From Mesostigma viride (taxonomy: Eukaryota; Streptophyta; Mesostigmatophyceae; Mesostigmatales; Mesostigmataceae), in contig RPFO01000165.1 of NCBI GenBank assembly GCA_009746045.1, positions 4,293,973 through 4,357,972 on the forward strand: a stretch of 64,000 nucleotides of DNA, given 5' to 3'. The notes under the pieces were generated by a model. That model was given only the letters and a program-made list of their open reading frames with translations. It searched no databases and was not told the DNA's origin. Below are positions 11,676 through 26,000 of this stretch, piece by piece (positions within the stretch are counted from its first letter, which is position 1; every line of letters begins with the position of its first letter). The position numbers and the translations under genes are program-made.

Positions 11676-12075
11676 ACAATACCCAGGACCACGAGTACCC
11701 ACCCAATTCACCTCCCACAACGGTATCACCCACGAGTCCAGTGCCCCACCCATGTCCACAGCGACACCCCGGAGACTTCACCACGCCCACCGACTGCACG
11801 CACGCACACCTAGCTGCACACTCCCACGCACCTACCCTCGCACGCACGCATGCACGCAGCCATCAACCCACCCACCAAGGCACGCCTGCACAAACGCGCA
11901 CATGCACAAGTGCACGCACACGCACACATAGCTGCACACTCTCACGCACCCACTCACGCACGCACGCCTGCACACAGCCATCAACCCACCCGCCAAGGCA
12001 CGCCTGCACAAACGCACTCATGCACAACTGCACGCACTCGCCCACGCACGCACACCTAGCTGCACGCCTGCACGC
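11630..12075. repeat. (CA)n and degenerate CACGCA-rich tandem repeats
   Basis: A (CA)n run at about 11645-11672 is followed from 11795 by several imperfect copies of a unit of roughly 120 bp containing CACGCACGC, AGCCATCAACCCACC and AAGGCACGCCTGCACAAACG. Long open frames on both strands here come from the repeat and carry no recognisable protein. Confidence 0.8.
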
Positions 12076-12574
12076 AGTCACGCAATGCATGGCAGCATGC
12101 CCGCCTTCTATATCATTCTTGGAATATCATGTTGCATATGGCATTATTATCATGTTTGTAAATTTAACTCCTTGCTTTCTGTATGCTTTCTTTCTTTGGG
12201 GGATGACTTGATGCAGATCGTGGAGCATACAAGCTCGACGAGAAGACGTACACATCAATATTGAGTGAAACCACCGTTGCTGGGCTCTGGCATGCCAGCT
12301 GTTATATGGCCATGAGCCATCAGCTAGCAATCCAGAAATAGGATGAGAGCAGTTTTGAGTCGATGTTTTATATTTTGATGGTATTGAAATGATGAGTCAC
12401 AGAATGCCACAATGAAACATAAGTTCATTACTATCAAACAGCGTGATGCCATGAATGCCACGCCTAATACCACAAGATGTGCTAATAACGTATTTAATTC
12501 ATTAATGAATTGTTGGATTTATTGCATGATGGTGTTATGCTTGTTAGAATACACATTTAATTCTGGCAATGGCA

Positions 12575-12911
12575 TGCCTGAGAAAATGCCCTGAGATTTT
12601 AAGCGCCTGAGAAAATGCCCTGAGATTTTCAGCCTGAGAAAAAAAAATCTCAGTGTCCACGCAAAATCTCAGTTTCCACTTAGCCCTGAGATTTCCTGAG
12701 ATTTCCTGAGAAAAAGCCAATTTTCTCAGGCCAATCTCAGGAAATCTCAGGTCACTTTCTCAGGAAATCTCAGGAAATCTCAGGAAAATCTCAGGAAATC
12801 TCAGGAAATCTCAGGACATCTCAGGAAATCTCAGGAAATCTCAGTTTTTTTCTCAGGAAATCTCAGGAAATCTCAGGAAATCTCAGTTTTCTCAGTAGCG
12901 AGTTCCTAGTG
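12575..12911. repeat. Right subterminal repeat block of the CACTA-like element
   Basis: A dense array of TCTCAGGAAA units, the reverse complement of the left block, ending in the terminal GAGTTCCTAGTG. Confidence 0.75.
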
Positions 12912-13049
12912 ATGGAGTGGCGCCGGAGTGGACGTCTCCCCAAGACGTCAATATGTACATGTATGTCAACAGCTTGTCTAAAATATGGGCCTCAAGTAAG
13001 GCCTCGAGCTTATCTTGCACGCAAACAATGCCTACCATGATTTTTATAT

Positions 13050-13400
13050 TTCCTAGGACCCACAGTTGGGGGGTCGTAGTCTTAGAATGTGACCCGCCCA
13101 GCGCTGCTTATCCTGCATATCCGACCATATCTGAGTGAGAGGGTTTGAGCGGATGACGCCAACAGCGTCTTTGCTCTGCATGTCAGCTAAAATCATAGTA
13201 GTACTGCGGCCTGCGGGGTGTCCAATGTTGGCCACCGCGTCGCCTAACCCTGTCAGGGCCTGACCATGTAAGAAGATACCTCCAGGGCTGGCCAGTCTGC
13301 AAGAAACCAGCAGGGCCCTCATCTGTATCAACCTGATTAGTACGGGCTAGATGGCCAGCAAACTGTAGTCTACGCAGCCTGCCTAACAACATCGATCAGA
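13050..13400 (-). mobile_element. LINE 3' fragment, second subfamily
   Basis: On the minus strand the translated pieces RRLQFAGHLARTNQVDTDE and QIWSDMQDKQRWAGHI match the C-terminal region of LINE ORF2 proteins, with the same GHLART block as in the other copies. Frames change within 350 bp and there is no endonuclease or reverse transcriptase part. Confidence 0.65.
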
Positions 13401-13485
13401 CACAGTGACGGGGCATCCCATCATAGAACGCCGCCAAGTGGCGGTGTTCGCCGTACTTCACGAGACTAATTTTATTACTTAAGTG

Positions 13486-13530
13486 CAACAAGGCGGGGGG
13501 GCTCCGCCCCCCCCGACCCCCCTAGTTTTA
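13486..13530. repeat. G-run/C-run hairpin
   Basis: GGCGGGGGGGCTCCG is directly followed by CCCCCCCCGACCCCC, a near-perfect GC hairpin with a very short loop. It is intergenic, with no gene attached. Confidence 0.6.
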
Positions 13531-15100
13531 AGCGGGTGTCCCGGGGTTGGACTCGGCAGGGAGGCTAGAGCACGGTGGTGAAGCTAGCCAACACCGGCGT
13601 ACAGTGCATGGCGGCGAGGGACGCGAACAGATAGGAAATTATGGCTATGACCCTGCTATGACCCAAAACCAACTCAGGCTTGCGTCTATACCCAGCTAAA
13701 TTTAATCAGATCAGTAGGGTAGATAGTGTTGCACGGATGCAACATGCCATCCATACTAAACTTGTGGTATTAAATCATCCGGACGTCCCGGTCGATCGGC
13801 CCCAGTGACGAGGCCAGAGTATAGTTGGCAGCCGAGGCAATCCGTGTGGAAGTAAGTGTAGTAGAAGTTTTGCTGACGAACTTGGCCTTTGCGCCGTAGG
13901 CGGACCTAGTGCCTGAACGGGAGTTACGGGACAGCCAAGTGGCACTGCACACACATTATGATGGTACCTACGGACATGTGGATATTTTTCAGGAGAGTCC
14001 TAGCCGTACTGATCTTTATCTTGTCATCATTTTGTTATCATTTTTTTTGTCCCGACCGACTCCACATCGCATCGTGCAACTCACGAAACTCCTACTTCCA
14101 ACACCCGGTTTTTAGTTCCAACACCTGTTTCTTAGTTGTGAACACCTGAAGGGCTATCAAAATTGCTTACTAAAAAACCTACCTGATTCACCACCCGAAA
14201 CTCGCAAAGCATCCGTAAGTGGCCTCGAGCGTTACAAAAAAACAAACCAACAAATCGCACGGCACACATGTAACGCTTTAAGGAATCTCTCGGCACAGAT
14301 AGCACGACTTAAGGAAAAGGACACTCGTCAGCGCGACGAGGTACGACACGCCATTTCGTAGCCGTTTCAACACGAATTTTCGTAACCGCCAAACGCGTGA
14401 CACTTTTCATATCGTCACTCTTTTTTTTCCCGACAACTTTGGGACCAGCGGGGACTGGCCAAGGCGCCGACGCGAAAGATTCCAGAGGACAGCATCTGAC
14501 TCTAGTCCAACCAAGCAGCACGGACCGCAACGGCTGTCGCAGGAGATCCCAAAGGTTTGCGAGGACCGGGCTGCAGACCTAATTGCATTTCAGTATGGAG
14601 AGGTCAGCCTTTCTCGACAGGGCTGGGTAATCATTGGCTGCATTTTAATCATTGGGTTGCTCCGCATCAGGGGTTGTGTAGTTCCTCTGGCAGAGCGCTA
14701 ACGCCCCATTCTATTCTTTTACTGGTAAAGCGCTCTCAAGAGGTCCATTTATGAAGTGCATTTCAGCATTCGTCTTTTATTTCTATTATCGGTTTGCCCC
14801 AAGGAGATTGCTGAGGACCTTGCTGCCAACCCAGGAACAGAATGTGATTGAGCTAGCTATTACGCGACTTTGTCATCATAATGGACTCAGGGGTAAATTT
14901 GTGTCGCATGCATGCAGGCTTCAGGCCTTCAGCCACTTAGTAGTAGAGAGCCAGCTAGTATCACCAGCCTCTAGCATGTTTATCATCAGGGACTAATAGT
15001 ATTGAATAAACTTAAAACAAATGATGATCCAGTTTTCTAAGACACCCATAAAAACATGATAGAACTTCTATTGCCGTCTTTGTTTTTCGAAACAAAAATA
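13530..15100. other. Unassigned DNA
   Basis: Only short open frames without family resemblance. No repeat array or RNA gene is recognised. Confidence 0.5.
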
Positions 15101-15108
15101 ATCGCCGG

Positions 15109-15160
15109 CGTCGGGGGGGGGGGGGGGGGGGGGGCAGCCCTGCCCTCCCCCCCCCCCCCA
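15109..15160. repeat. Poly-G tract followed by poly-C tract
   Basis: About 22 G, then CAGCCCTGCCCT, then 13 C. The two runs can pair as a hairpin or the G run can form a quadruplex. Run lengths of this kind are prone to sequencing error. Confidence 0.8.
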
Positions 15161-17076
15161 CTCAGCCACTATACGGCCTCGTCCTAACCGTCCTAACCGT
15201 CCTACCCACCAACCTTAGCAGACGCACTAACGCCCACGCAGGAGAAGCCACGCGCCTGCACCTCGGTGAGCCCCATGAGTGGCAGCGGGAAAGCCAAAGC
15301 AGTCACGTGCATACATACATTCTACCCTGTTGTACTGGAGCCGTATCTGTACCCAGGCAAAAGCTATGGCGGAGTGCCTATACCAGGAAACGAGGATTTT
15401 CCTGTCACAGGCCTTTGATGAGACCACAAAATACGATGTATACTCGGATTTTACATTATACAACAGCGCTGTAATATGTCCGAATAACAGGCGCTCAGGG
15501 ACACCATTGATGCCCGCCTTGCCCCCCAGGTACATACAGCGGCTCTCACCGGCACTCAGGAAGTGCAAGGGACCTTCAAGGCCATGGTTGACCCTGCTTT
15601 GCACTTCTCGTTGCCTTGTGCAGCAGCGAGAGGAAGCTGAAATGCACGCTAAACCCTCCCTGGCATGGAATGCAGAACAAGTCCAGCAAGAAAATTCCAG
15701 CAATCACACCGAAAAATTCGTACAAAAATTGTGAGGACGCTGCATGCAAACGCAGAGGCAAGAACACAGCATTGTCTTGGTATTCTCCAGAATATGTAAT
15801 ACATAATAATAGTATGCAAGTATATGTGGCAGGCGGTTCAGATCACAACCACAACATATGAAGATTATTACACATAGCAACAGGAAAGGTTGGAAGGCAA
15901 TGGGAGTGGTGTAGGGACATTACACGGAAATGTATTACAGAAGATTCATCCCAATGCCATGAAACAGTCGATAACAACCTTTAGCTGCTCGCATAAGCTG
16001 GGGACCTTGGATGGAAAACACAATTAATACCGGCAGGTGGTTGGGAAACAGTGACCAATCCAGCTCCCCACGAACGCGAAAAAACACCGTGTGCCAAAGT
16101 TCTAAAATAAAAACATACATATTACGAGAACATTGATAGCTTGGAATCTTTTTTACAGCAAACTCAGATGCGATGCACCGCTAGCTCTTACCGCAGCATG
16201 GTGTGGCCTATACTATGGCCTGCCACGATGCCGTAACCGATATAGCAGTGCACATTCAAGGACATTGGATCAGCTGCACAAAAAGCCGCAGTTGAAACCA
16301 CAACGGATTTCTTTGTTAAGAAAATGGTGAAGTTATGCTATTGAATACCATCTGTCTTGGCATTATAGTGCCTTCACAAGGACGAAGTATCCAAAAGTAT
16401 TGTCTAACATCTATCAGCATCTTCGTCACAACGTTTCGCAAATAATTCTGGGCAAAAGATATACTACTAGTATGATAAATCAGTTACAGTTTGCATAACA
16501 CTTGAGAATTGCCGTTAGTGTCCAGCTATAGAAAAACACACGTACATTGGCCAACTCAAGATGGATTATCGATCTGAGCACAGGCTGGCTGACTTCATGC
16601 AACATACCCACAATGGATTGGGCACCGTCACCAAGAACCATCATGGACACCTTGGGTACGTCCATGCAAGTTTATGGACGGGTCAACAGGGAGTGGTGTG
16701 GTGTGGTGTGGTGTGGTGTGGTCGTAAACTGCATGCTGAATACTCCCTCAGAAGAGGGCTTGCAAGACCTCAAATTGAATGTCAATGTCAGTTTAAGCAT
16801 CAATGCCATGAAATACACCAGAATAGTTTCTTTTAACAAAACTGTCACCCCAGTTCATCTGTCCAGGGCCATGTGCAGTTGCATTTTCATCCACTCAGAA
16901 AAAAATTAACGCCAAGCCCTTCAGCCTCATGAGGGTTGCACCAGCTTCCTACGCAGTTGAATGACCACTCAGCCAGAAAGGTTGCCCACATGCGCCATGG
17001 CACCGGCAACGTGGTGCAATGATTTACCAGTTGAGTTTCTTGTCGACTTCACTTGTTACCGTGCCAGCGTGCCGGG
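15160..17076. other. Unassigned DNA downstream of the ankyrin gene
   Basis: Short open frames only. A (GTGTG)n patch lies at 16694-16722. The 3' untranslated region of the ankyrin gene should fall in the last few hundred bases, since its stop codon is at 17077-17079. Confidence 0.45.
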
Positions 17077-20000
17077 CTACTTCTTGGTCAAAAACTCGCG
17101 AGCTTTGCCTTGTGCCAGGTCCACCGCAGTCTTCCCATTCTGTTTTGACCAGAGAGTGAAATGCATACATAAAAGAAAACATGCCGCCCACAAAATCAGC
17201 AATTTTCATGGCTCGCATGCACAGTTGTTGCCAGAAGCACATCATTTAATTCAACAGCAACACAACACTGCATTTATGGTTCATGATTCATTCTGCGTCA
17301 GTTGGAAAGTGCGACAAGGCTCATAGTCCTGTGAATTACTTGCAACTCACACACATTTGCATACAGCACACACACATGCGCAGGCGTGTCAACCATTTGC
17401 ATCTGCACAAGGGCACTGCACACGCAACAACTGTGACGCGGAATCAACATGCTGTTAACAAGTTGCAACACATTTGAGCATCGCCTTTCGCTATTCGCAT
17501 CGTTAGGCAAGCAACGGCAGCAATGGTAGGGAGTGCCCAGCTCCACATGCTGTATTAAGAGATTGGAAACAAATATCAAGCACATTTTCTCCGTCACACA
17601 GATTTCTCCCTGTACGGTTAGTTAGAATAGATTGACATTAATGTCATTGTATTCTGCTTGGGCCAGGCATATCGTCACGTTTCCCTTATACTGCCCTAAA
17701 CCGGCCGCTGCGACAAAGCCGCCTCCATGGCTGGTTGCTGGCTGAGCGCATCAGGTTGCTGAAAGGAGCAATAAATCCACATTGCTAGCTAGACTTATTG
17801 CCAAGAAAACAACAACAACAACAAGGATAACTCCAGCATGTGGCATCTCAATGGGACTGGAACATGCTGCCTGTCTGTGGTCCCCTCCCCGCAGCTTCCA
17901 TCACCGCATGCAGGGCCGCTGCCTACCCGCATCAGCACCCTCCTACGGGCACATGTTCTGCACATTGCGACGGCAAAGACGCGGGTTTTGTATAAACTTC
18001 CCTTTCGCCAGCCAAGCATATCATCAGCTGCCGAACGGACCCACCCCCTACAGTCCACAAAGTCAAACCATCTCACCAGTAGTGATGCCTTAATAGTGAG
18101 GAGCCAAGTCTCTCTAGGGTCAGGAATACAAAGCAACCTCATGTGCTGAACGGCCTCCAACTGGTGTAAACATATTGTACAGTTTGGGCAGCTGGAACTA
18201 CCACCTAACCATCGCCGTTAGTCGTCTGCCTGACAACTGTATACACCCCAATATAGAGACGGCTCAGTGAGATTGCCAACCGTGTGAAAGCGCAGGCCTC
18301 TGTGGAACTACTGACGCAACAACTGCTGACGAAATGCTCACAACTCCCTGAATCAACAACGGAAACCCTGATAACACTTTGGGGCCTGCTACCCCCTCCC
18401 CCCCTCCCCCCACCCCCCCTCTTCATGAATCACTGCCGTTTAGGCCATCGCGCACCAAATATGGCACAGATGACTTTTCCTCCTATTTGGGGTATACTAA
18501 TACCAGGTTTAGCTGGCTCTATGATAACAATGCCTGGAACACAAAGATCATGTCTGCAAACAAATGCAAACCATTGTCTGAAAAATCGGAGGCGACGGCA
18601 CCCTATTGAACCAAAGAAACAAAAGAATGGATAACCCACCCATGCAATATATGAGTGGGCTGTGTAAGAAGCTCACGAGCTCTCCCGCCCAACTTCGCCT
18701 GTCAGCCACAGCCATCAACCTGTCACTGACCTTGTCCTTGGCGTCCTTGTTGGCGCTGTTCTCCACCAGGTGCTGCACCACCGCCAGGTGACCTCCCACA
18801 CACGCCTCATGCAGCGGGGTGTAGGCATCCTGCACACAGTGGTGATGCCGATCCAATGGGTGCGGATGGGGTTTGGTTACGCAGATTTCACAGGACGCAG
18901 GAAGAAAATTTGCCTATAAATAGTGCAAGCGGGCTAATGCATGCTGGCCAGCAAAAGATTCCTGGTTCTCTGAACACAATTTCTGAGATGTATGTGATAT
19001 GGAGGGATAGCCGCTATTCGCTATAGCTAGGTTACAGAGCCACAATCTAGCTAAGGTCGGCCAACTTTTCCCACCCAGCCTACGGTTTAGTCTAGCCTTT
19101 TGACCAGCGCATTGTGTTTATAAGAGCATGGCGGAGGAAAAAGTAACCCACCTTTTGTAAGTGCTCGGTCAACGTTTTTCAATATGAGTCTGGTTACCCT
19201 GGAGTTTAAGGTTGTAAAAGTATTACTTCTTACTCCTATCGTAAAACTCCGATGTGTAACACAAGTGTCCAAACACAGGTAGTTTCAAGCGGCCACCCCC
19301 ACTCCAATAGAAGCAGCGGGTTGCCTTGACAGCACAAAGGGGGCATGTCCCCAACATGGAAGGGCCAAACACTTCAGTACGGATATCGCCGCAGCGGAGT
19401 GCTGTTGCTCGGTCAGGATTTACTTCCTATGATCGCGGCTGTGTGTCAAGCGACCAAAGCCCAGAGCTGCCATCCTCGACTGGAGGAAAGAACCTCGAAA
19501 AGAAGATGGATTGCGTGCGCTGCTGGTCTGCTAGTCTGCGTGTTTATTGATGCGCTGCTGGACTGCTACCTTATAGGCATCACCAAGCCAACTAGCAAGG
19601 ATCAAGGCAACGATTGGGCCGTATGGTGATGCACTTCCGCGTGGCTTTGCACTCCCCACCCTGGTCGCTGCATCCTTTCCCCATGCAGCAACCGTGCCAT
19701 TGCAAACACCCAAAAACAGAGCCGGAACGCCGCCAGCGCTCAGATGACAGGAACAGTGAAGATGGTACCTGGTTCTGGATCTCCTTGTTGGCACCCGAAG
19801 CAATCAGGTGCTTCACGATTTCGGTGTGGCCCTTTCTCGCTGCCAGATGCAGCGCGGTATTGCCGGTCTGCGGGCGCAAGATCCCATTCAAAGTCAATCC
19901 ACACGTCCGTAGACATGCCAGCATGGATATCAGTTTCGAGCAAGACCCGTAGGCAGCTAGCCAGCTTCAATGCATTCCGCGCCTTGTAGGCTTCAGCGCA

Positions 20001-23000
20001 TACCTCGGCCTGCGTGCTCCTAATTTCCTATATCACCACCCACAGAGTCACTAGAGCGTCACTTGAGATGTATCGAGGAGACAACCACACATTCCTGTTT
20101 ACACCAATGCGAAGCAATACAGTAGGAAGGGTATTGCTCACAGATTGCAAAAATCTGCTCCATAAATTCAGACCCTCAGTAATGCCAGGGTTTCCAAAAT
20201 GCCAAGGGGGGGGGGGGGGGTACAGGGAAGGTGGGCGGGGAGCAGGGGGGTTTCCGGGGGGGGGGACATGAGATAACCAAATCCAGCCACATATGATACA
20301 TCTCCAGGCGCATGTGCGGAGTCATGCAGCCATGTACTGCTAGCAGGGAGGCCCTGCCCGAAATGGCAATTTACTTGGCGGCGGCCACAAAGAAATGCCA
20401 GTACCGTGCACTGCATGGGCAACAATCTCAATCGCAGCCACAAATGTAGTCACAAACAGCTGCAGTGAGGTGTAATAGACTGTCCGCCACATGTCAAATC
20501 CATACACACCACTTCAAGGTCATCACGGCATCACCTCCATGATTGGCGTGAAGCTAATGCAAGGCAGCATTCCACGAGCAAGCTGTCAGGAAAGTCGGCA
20601 TCCCAGCCACCACAGTGCATACTAAAACCAATCTGCTAAATACTGTGCTATGCCAAGCAGGAACTACACCACTGCAGCAGCTTTCCTCCTTTGAAAGTGA
20701 TGCCTTGACATAGCATTGTGCAACCACACCAATGCTGTCCCACTTGTCACCTTCTCTGGTGTCAACACTCTGGGCACTCAGCTTCTGACATGGCATGCGG
20801 GCCGCTTCCATCACCACCTTCTTATTGAGGATCCATTCCACACATGGTGATGGCACAGGAAGCTTACAACTTCTCCTTTCGCAAGCAAGTTAGCTGCCGA
20901 TCCCACCCACCATCTTCCACATAGTCACACTGTTGCAGACCTACAGCCAAGTAAAACCAAGTCTCTTCTGAGCCAATGATAAACAGGGAACCGCGTGCAG
21001 CACGCGACGAACCAGCGCGCTTTACGCTGTTTAACACATTACACGCTGCAAGTGGGGCAATGTTGCGCGTAAGATCGATGGTTTGTTCACCGCAACAGGT
21101 GATGCTAGCACAAATTTCACACGCCCTACCTGCCTAAACAAAAGAAAATATTCCCAACAAATGCAAAAGCCTTGTTGAGGAAAAAAAGAAAACACAACGG
21201 CGAGCAACTGGGAGGATGCCGGAGAATGAATACCCCACGGGCGCTCAACGTGTGAAACCTGCATGCAACGTGGAAAGACGCTCCATGGTCTCACAGCCAG
21301 GCCCACCGTCCCCTTCTTGGTCATCAACCTGCCACTGACCTTGCCCTGGGCGTCCTTGTTGGCGCCCTTCCCCACCAGGTGCTGCACAACCGCCAGGTGG
21401 CCTCCCATGGAGCCGTGATGAAGTGGGGTGAGAGCATCCTGCAGACAGTGACGACGCCAATGACATAAGAACAGGGGCAGGGTTGTAACCATATTCAGCG
21501 GAATGGGGAAAGAAGTAAAGGAAAACAGGAAAATGGTGCCCTCAATATCCCATAAGGCTAAAATCACTTAAGATCACTAAGCTCCCAAGAAGACCAGCAT
21601 TTGCTTGATACAACAAGTGGAGCCCTGCCACAAATGCAGCAGTTAACAGTGGCCTAAAGGTTTCTCAATCCGCGCACAGAAGCAAGAAGCCTCCAGGCTG
21701 GGAGGCAGGCAAAGAAAAACAACTGCGGATCATTGCCTATCTAGCCTGCTTAAGGCATGGTCCGCCAACACACAGGCGGACATCATCGTACGCCGGCATG
21801 CATCGCGCACCGGCCTGAAGAATGCTGAAAACGCAACTAAAAGTAGCTCAGTCAGACACCCTCAGGGTAGTACGCTAACCGTACCGGTACTCGTACACTA
21901 AGTTCTTAACACTAACAGCCACCAATCTCGCCCATCGAGCCGATTGGGTTGGTCCAAGTCCCCTATCTACGAATTACTCACAACTTACTAAAAACACTTA
22001 CTAAAACACTCCGTCATTCAGATTCGTTAGGCAACCAGCCTACCCACATGTCCCTAGCATCATAGCTGGTGCTCAATTAACAAACAAATCCGATCTTTAC
22101 AAGCCAGTCGTATCAAATCTCTTTTAATTTTTCGGACCCCTTAACAAGAGCAACTGACCCTTATACGCAAGTGGGTCCTCCAAGGAAGATTAGGCGAGTT
22201 TGGAACCCTTTGTAAAATCGGATTAGTCAACCCATGCCGTAGACAACCTTCCACATTGCAGGCCAAGGCATGGTGGCCCGATCTCTCCCGCATGCGTTAC
22301 TTGAAACTATATTCAGAGAATACCGATAATGTGAAATTCTTTCAGAGGGTTAAAATGAGCAAAAATACTTGAAGTTCTAGGTTGGTCTCTTCAAAAGCAT
22401 TCCAGGGATAGCACCACAGTGTCACCGCAAACATAAACATGTCCAAAAAGAGAAAAGCCGTAAATACCTGAATTCAGGCACGCAGCTGCATGTCACCCCA
22501 CCCACTCTCCAACACAGCGCAACGGGCCACCTTACAATACGGAGAGGGTGGTTGACGTGCATGGAAGAACCAAAAACTTACCTAAACAGCTGTCTCAGGG
22601 AATGCATGCAGCTTAGTCCTGCCTTCACAGCTGCGTGCCACCCAATCCCAATATTCTTCCCTTAAAAAGAAAGAGCTGAAAGCATTGGCAGTAGCCCAAT
22701 CTATCGTAGCACAAAAGCACATTTTGGTGAAGCTATTGATTTTTGGCTTTGGGGAGTACCGGGTTTCGACCCTTACCGTCCAAATATTGACAGTTCCTGG
22801 CATGAAAAATACATATTCTGAGTGAACCTCATCGCGATCTATCGATTGTACTTTATTACTTGAGATTGGACCCCCACAATGTCCTACTTGGCTGGTCTTG
22901 ACCTTTGCCCATTACATGCTAAGGGAACAGCACACAGCCAATTTCACCTGTCTTGTATGCCTACTATCGCTCAACTGAAAACGGACTTTTCAGTATCGAA

Positions 23001-26000
23001 AGTATGATCCAGGATCCTCTGGTGGAGATCTGTCGATTTTGCTACTCAAGATAAAATTCAGAGGTGATCTGCGAGACCCAGTCTACGATGGTAGACCGGG
23101 CTACCGCCAATGCTTTCACCTGGGGATATAAGATCCATTGTGCGTACCACTGATTAAGTCTTATGAACAACACCGAGCAATTCATGCAAACATTTAGACG
23201 TGTGCGTAGCTTTGCACTTTGTTATTTGCTGCATCCTTTCCCAGTGCAGCGACCACGCCATTACATACCCCCCCCCCCCAAAAGCCGGAATGCCACCAGT
23301 GCTCAAATGATAGGGACAGTGGAAAGGTAAATGGTTCTGAATCTCCTTGTTGGCAGCCGAGGCAATCAGTTGTGAACTGAAACATCTAAGTAACATAAGG
23401 AAAAGAAATCAACCGAGACTCTCTCAGTGCGATGTTGCTTCCTAGCAATAATCGGGGAGATCTTGCTTCCACATCATCATGTGCAGGCTGCCTCCTCGCA
23501 TCATCACCCTCCTGTGGCACACCCATTCCACACGCTCAAACAGCATACCACTTCCTATGAATCAGTTAGTCACGTTATTATTGCATGCTATTCCATTTAA
23601 TTTGTACTTTTGCGCGCGGCTCGTTCGTTATACCGCCCGCGTACTTAACTTTTACGTCCATAATTCATATTCTGGCGTAATTCTGACATCCATGAACTTT
23701 TGCAGGTTAATTCCTATACCACTGGGTACTGACGCCGAGGAAATCAGTCGTATACATTTAAATAACGATGACTGTAAACAATACCAGCCGGAGTCAGCAT
23801 ATTCCAAGTGCTGACCTAATGCCCCAAAATCCCCACACCAACAGCCACACTCCTGTAAACACAATGGGATTCTCCCGTGGAACACTGTACCGCTTAGGCC
23901 ATCGCCAAATTACGGCACAAGGCAGGCCGCCTTACAATCAGGGGATTCAAAACAGCAATAATTAAAAAGCTTATAAAGTTACTTTGTAATCAGAACGATT
24001 GTGAAACAGCACATTAAGGCACACCGTGCTGCCAGATTCATGGTTACTGGTAATTCTAGCACTAAGTCAACCCTCGCTACTTGTCTCTACTTGTTTACGT
24101 ATGAGGCACTGCGTACTTCTTAGAAGACGATTCAAGTGTAGCAGGCTGCTACAAACAATCTCAAAATGTGGGACTACAAAACACCTAATTCGGAGGAAGC
24201 CATTAAATGACAGACCACGATTGTCTCTCCCGTGAACTTTGCAAGCGCTGTGAAGAGTCCGCACCCACTCAGACAAACCTGCTTCACAGTCATCAACCTG
24301 CCACTGACCTTGTCCTTGGCGTCCTTGTTGGCACCCTTCTCCACCAGATGCTGCATGACCGCCAGGTGGCCTCCCAGGCACGCCTCATGCAGCGGGGTGC
24401 GCCCGTCCTGCACACAGTGGCGACGCCAATGACATGGGAAGAGGGGGTTGGGAGGGGCTACCCAGATTTAGCGGGACCGGGACATGAGTGAAGGAAAAAG
24501 ATTGTCCACCAATCAAAGAAGGCTGAAATCGGCAAAGTCATCAGAGGGCTAACATGGGGGGTGGGTGGGCTGGGGGGGGCATGATGTTGCAATCCTTGCA
24601 ATAAGTTATTCAAGGGACTAGCCACACAAAAACAGCGCTAATTCATAGAGTACGCCAGGGCACACACGCCTGCAGCCACACTCCAACACAGTGCAATGGG
24701 TTGCCCCGACACCAAGGACGGGGCAGTTGCATGCCTCAAAATAGACGGGCTGAAAGTTTTAGTAGGAAAGCTGCTGCTGAAGCGCAGTCACATGGCATTA
24801 TTGGACTTTTTCCTATGATCAGGTTGTGACAAAGCAGGCCAATCACAGCAGCATTCTTGCCTGGAACTTCCAAGACCTTGGAAAGGACCCGTTGTAGGCA
24901 CTACCAAACCAAAATAACGCCGGCGTGGCTTTGCACTTTAGTTGGTTGCTATGTCCACTACCCATGCGATGACCACGTCCTTCCCAACCCACCCCCCCAC
25001 ACACAGAAAAAACGCCAAGAAAGTTGAGCCCGGAAGCTGCCATCGTTCAGACGGCATCAATAGTAGATAAGTACCTGGTTCTGGATCTCCTTGTTGGCAT
25101 CTTTCGCAATCAGGTGCTTCAAAAGCTCCAGCTGGCCCCTTGCCGATGCAAGGTGCAGCGGGGTATTCCCAATCTGCCGGTGCAGCCACAACGTCCCAAT
25201 CAAAATGCCCACGAAAGCAGACATGCCAAAATGCGTGAGGCTTGGGCGTTGACCAGTGCTGTATGCATCCAAAGTTTAAGCTTCATTGCACACTGAGACG
25301 CCTGGCAGCCTGTCTTACTCCATTTTCACCACCCATAAGACCACTGGCGTGCCTTTCACCAAGAGGCACTCCAAAGAGGACTCAGTATCTTGCTGGCAGC
25401 AATCCAGCCGCGTGCAAATGTGTTTACAACTGTAGTGGATGTGACGGCACCACCCGTCAAAACCAATGCGCACCATTCCAAGGTAGTCGCGCCGTCTCGT
25501 ACATGATTGCCAAGTACTTCGTGGTAGGCAGCGTGCCGTAACACTCCCCAGCTACATACTTGCATCCCCATATCTGACACAAGTTCTAAACCACAAGCGC
25601 ACTACCGTTGTAGTGAGAACCTGGAAACTCTTTTCTACTCGGACAAGACTTTTCAGGTTCTGAGAATTTCGCAAAATTCTTCGTTCTGCCTATGTAGTAG
25701 CAGGATAAACACTCGAAGCAGTTTTGCTAGTGAATGAAAAAAAAAATTCTTAATCCACTGAAGCCAAGAAGGATTCAAGCGCATATTCTTCCAGAACAAT
25801 CTGTGAATGCAGAAGCCCCTTAATGGACAGGGACAATAAATGCTACGCGTTCATTACCTGCCATGAAACAAAAGTAGCCCTGCTTCTATATCTTATATTC
25901 GTCCAGAACAATCTGTGAATGCAGAAGCCCCTTAATGGACAGGGACAATAATGCTACGCGTTCATTACCTGCCATGAAACAAAAGTAGCCCTGCTTCTTT

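Noticed and set aside
14640-14730. Possible tRNA (GGCAGAGCGCTAAC resembles a D-arm)
   Set aside because: No T-arm with GGTTC and no acceptor pairing at the expected distance.
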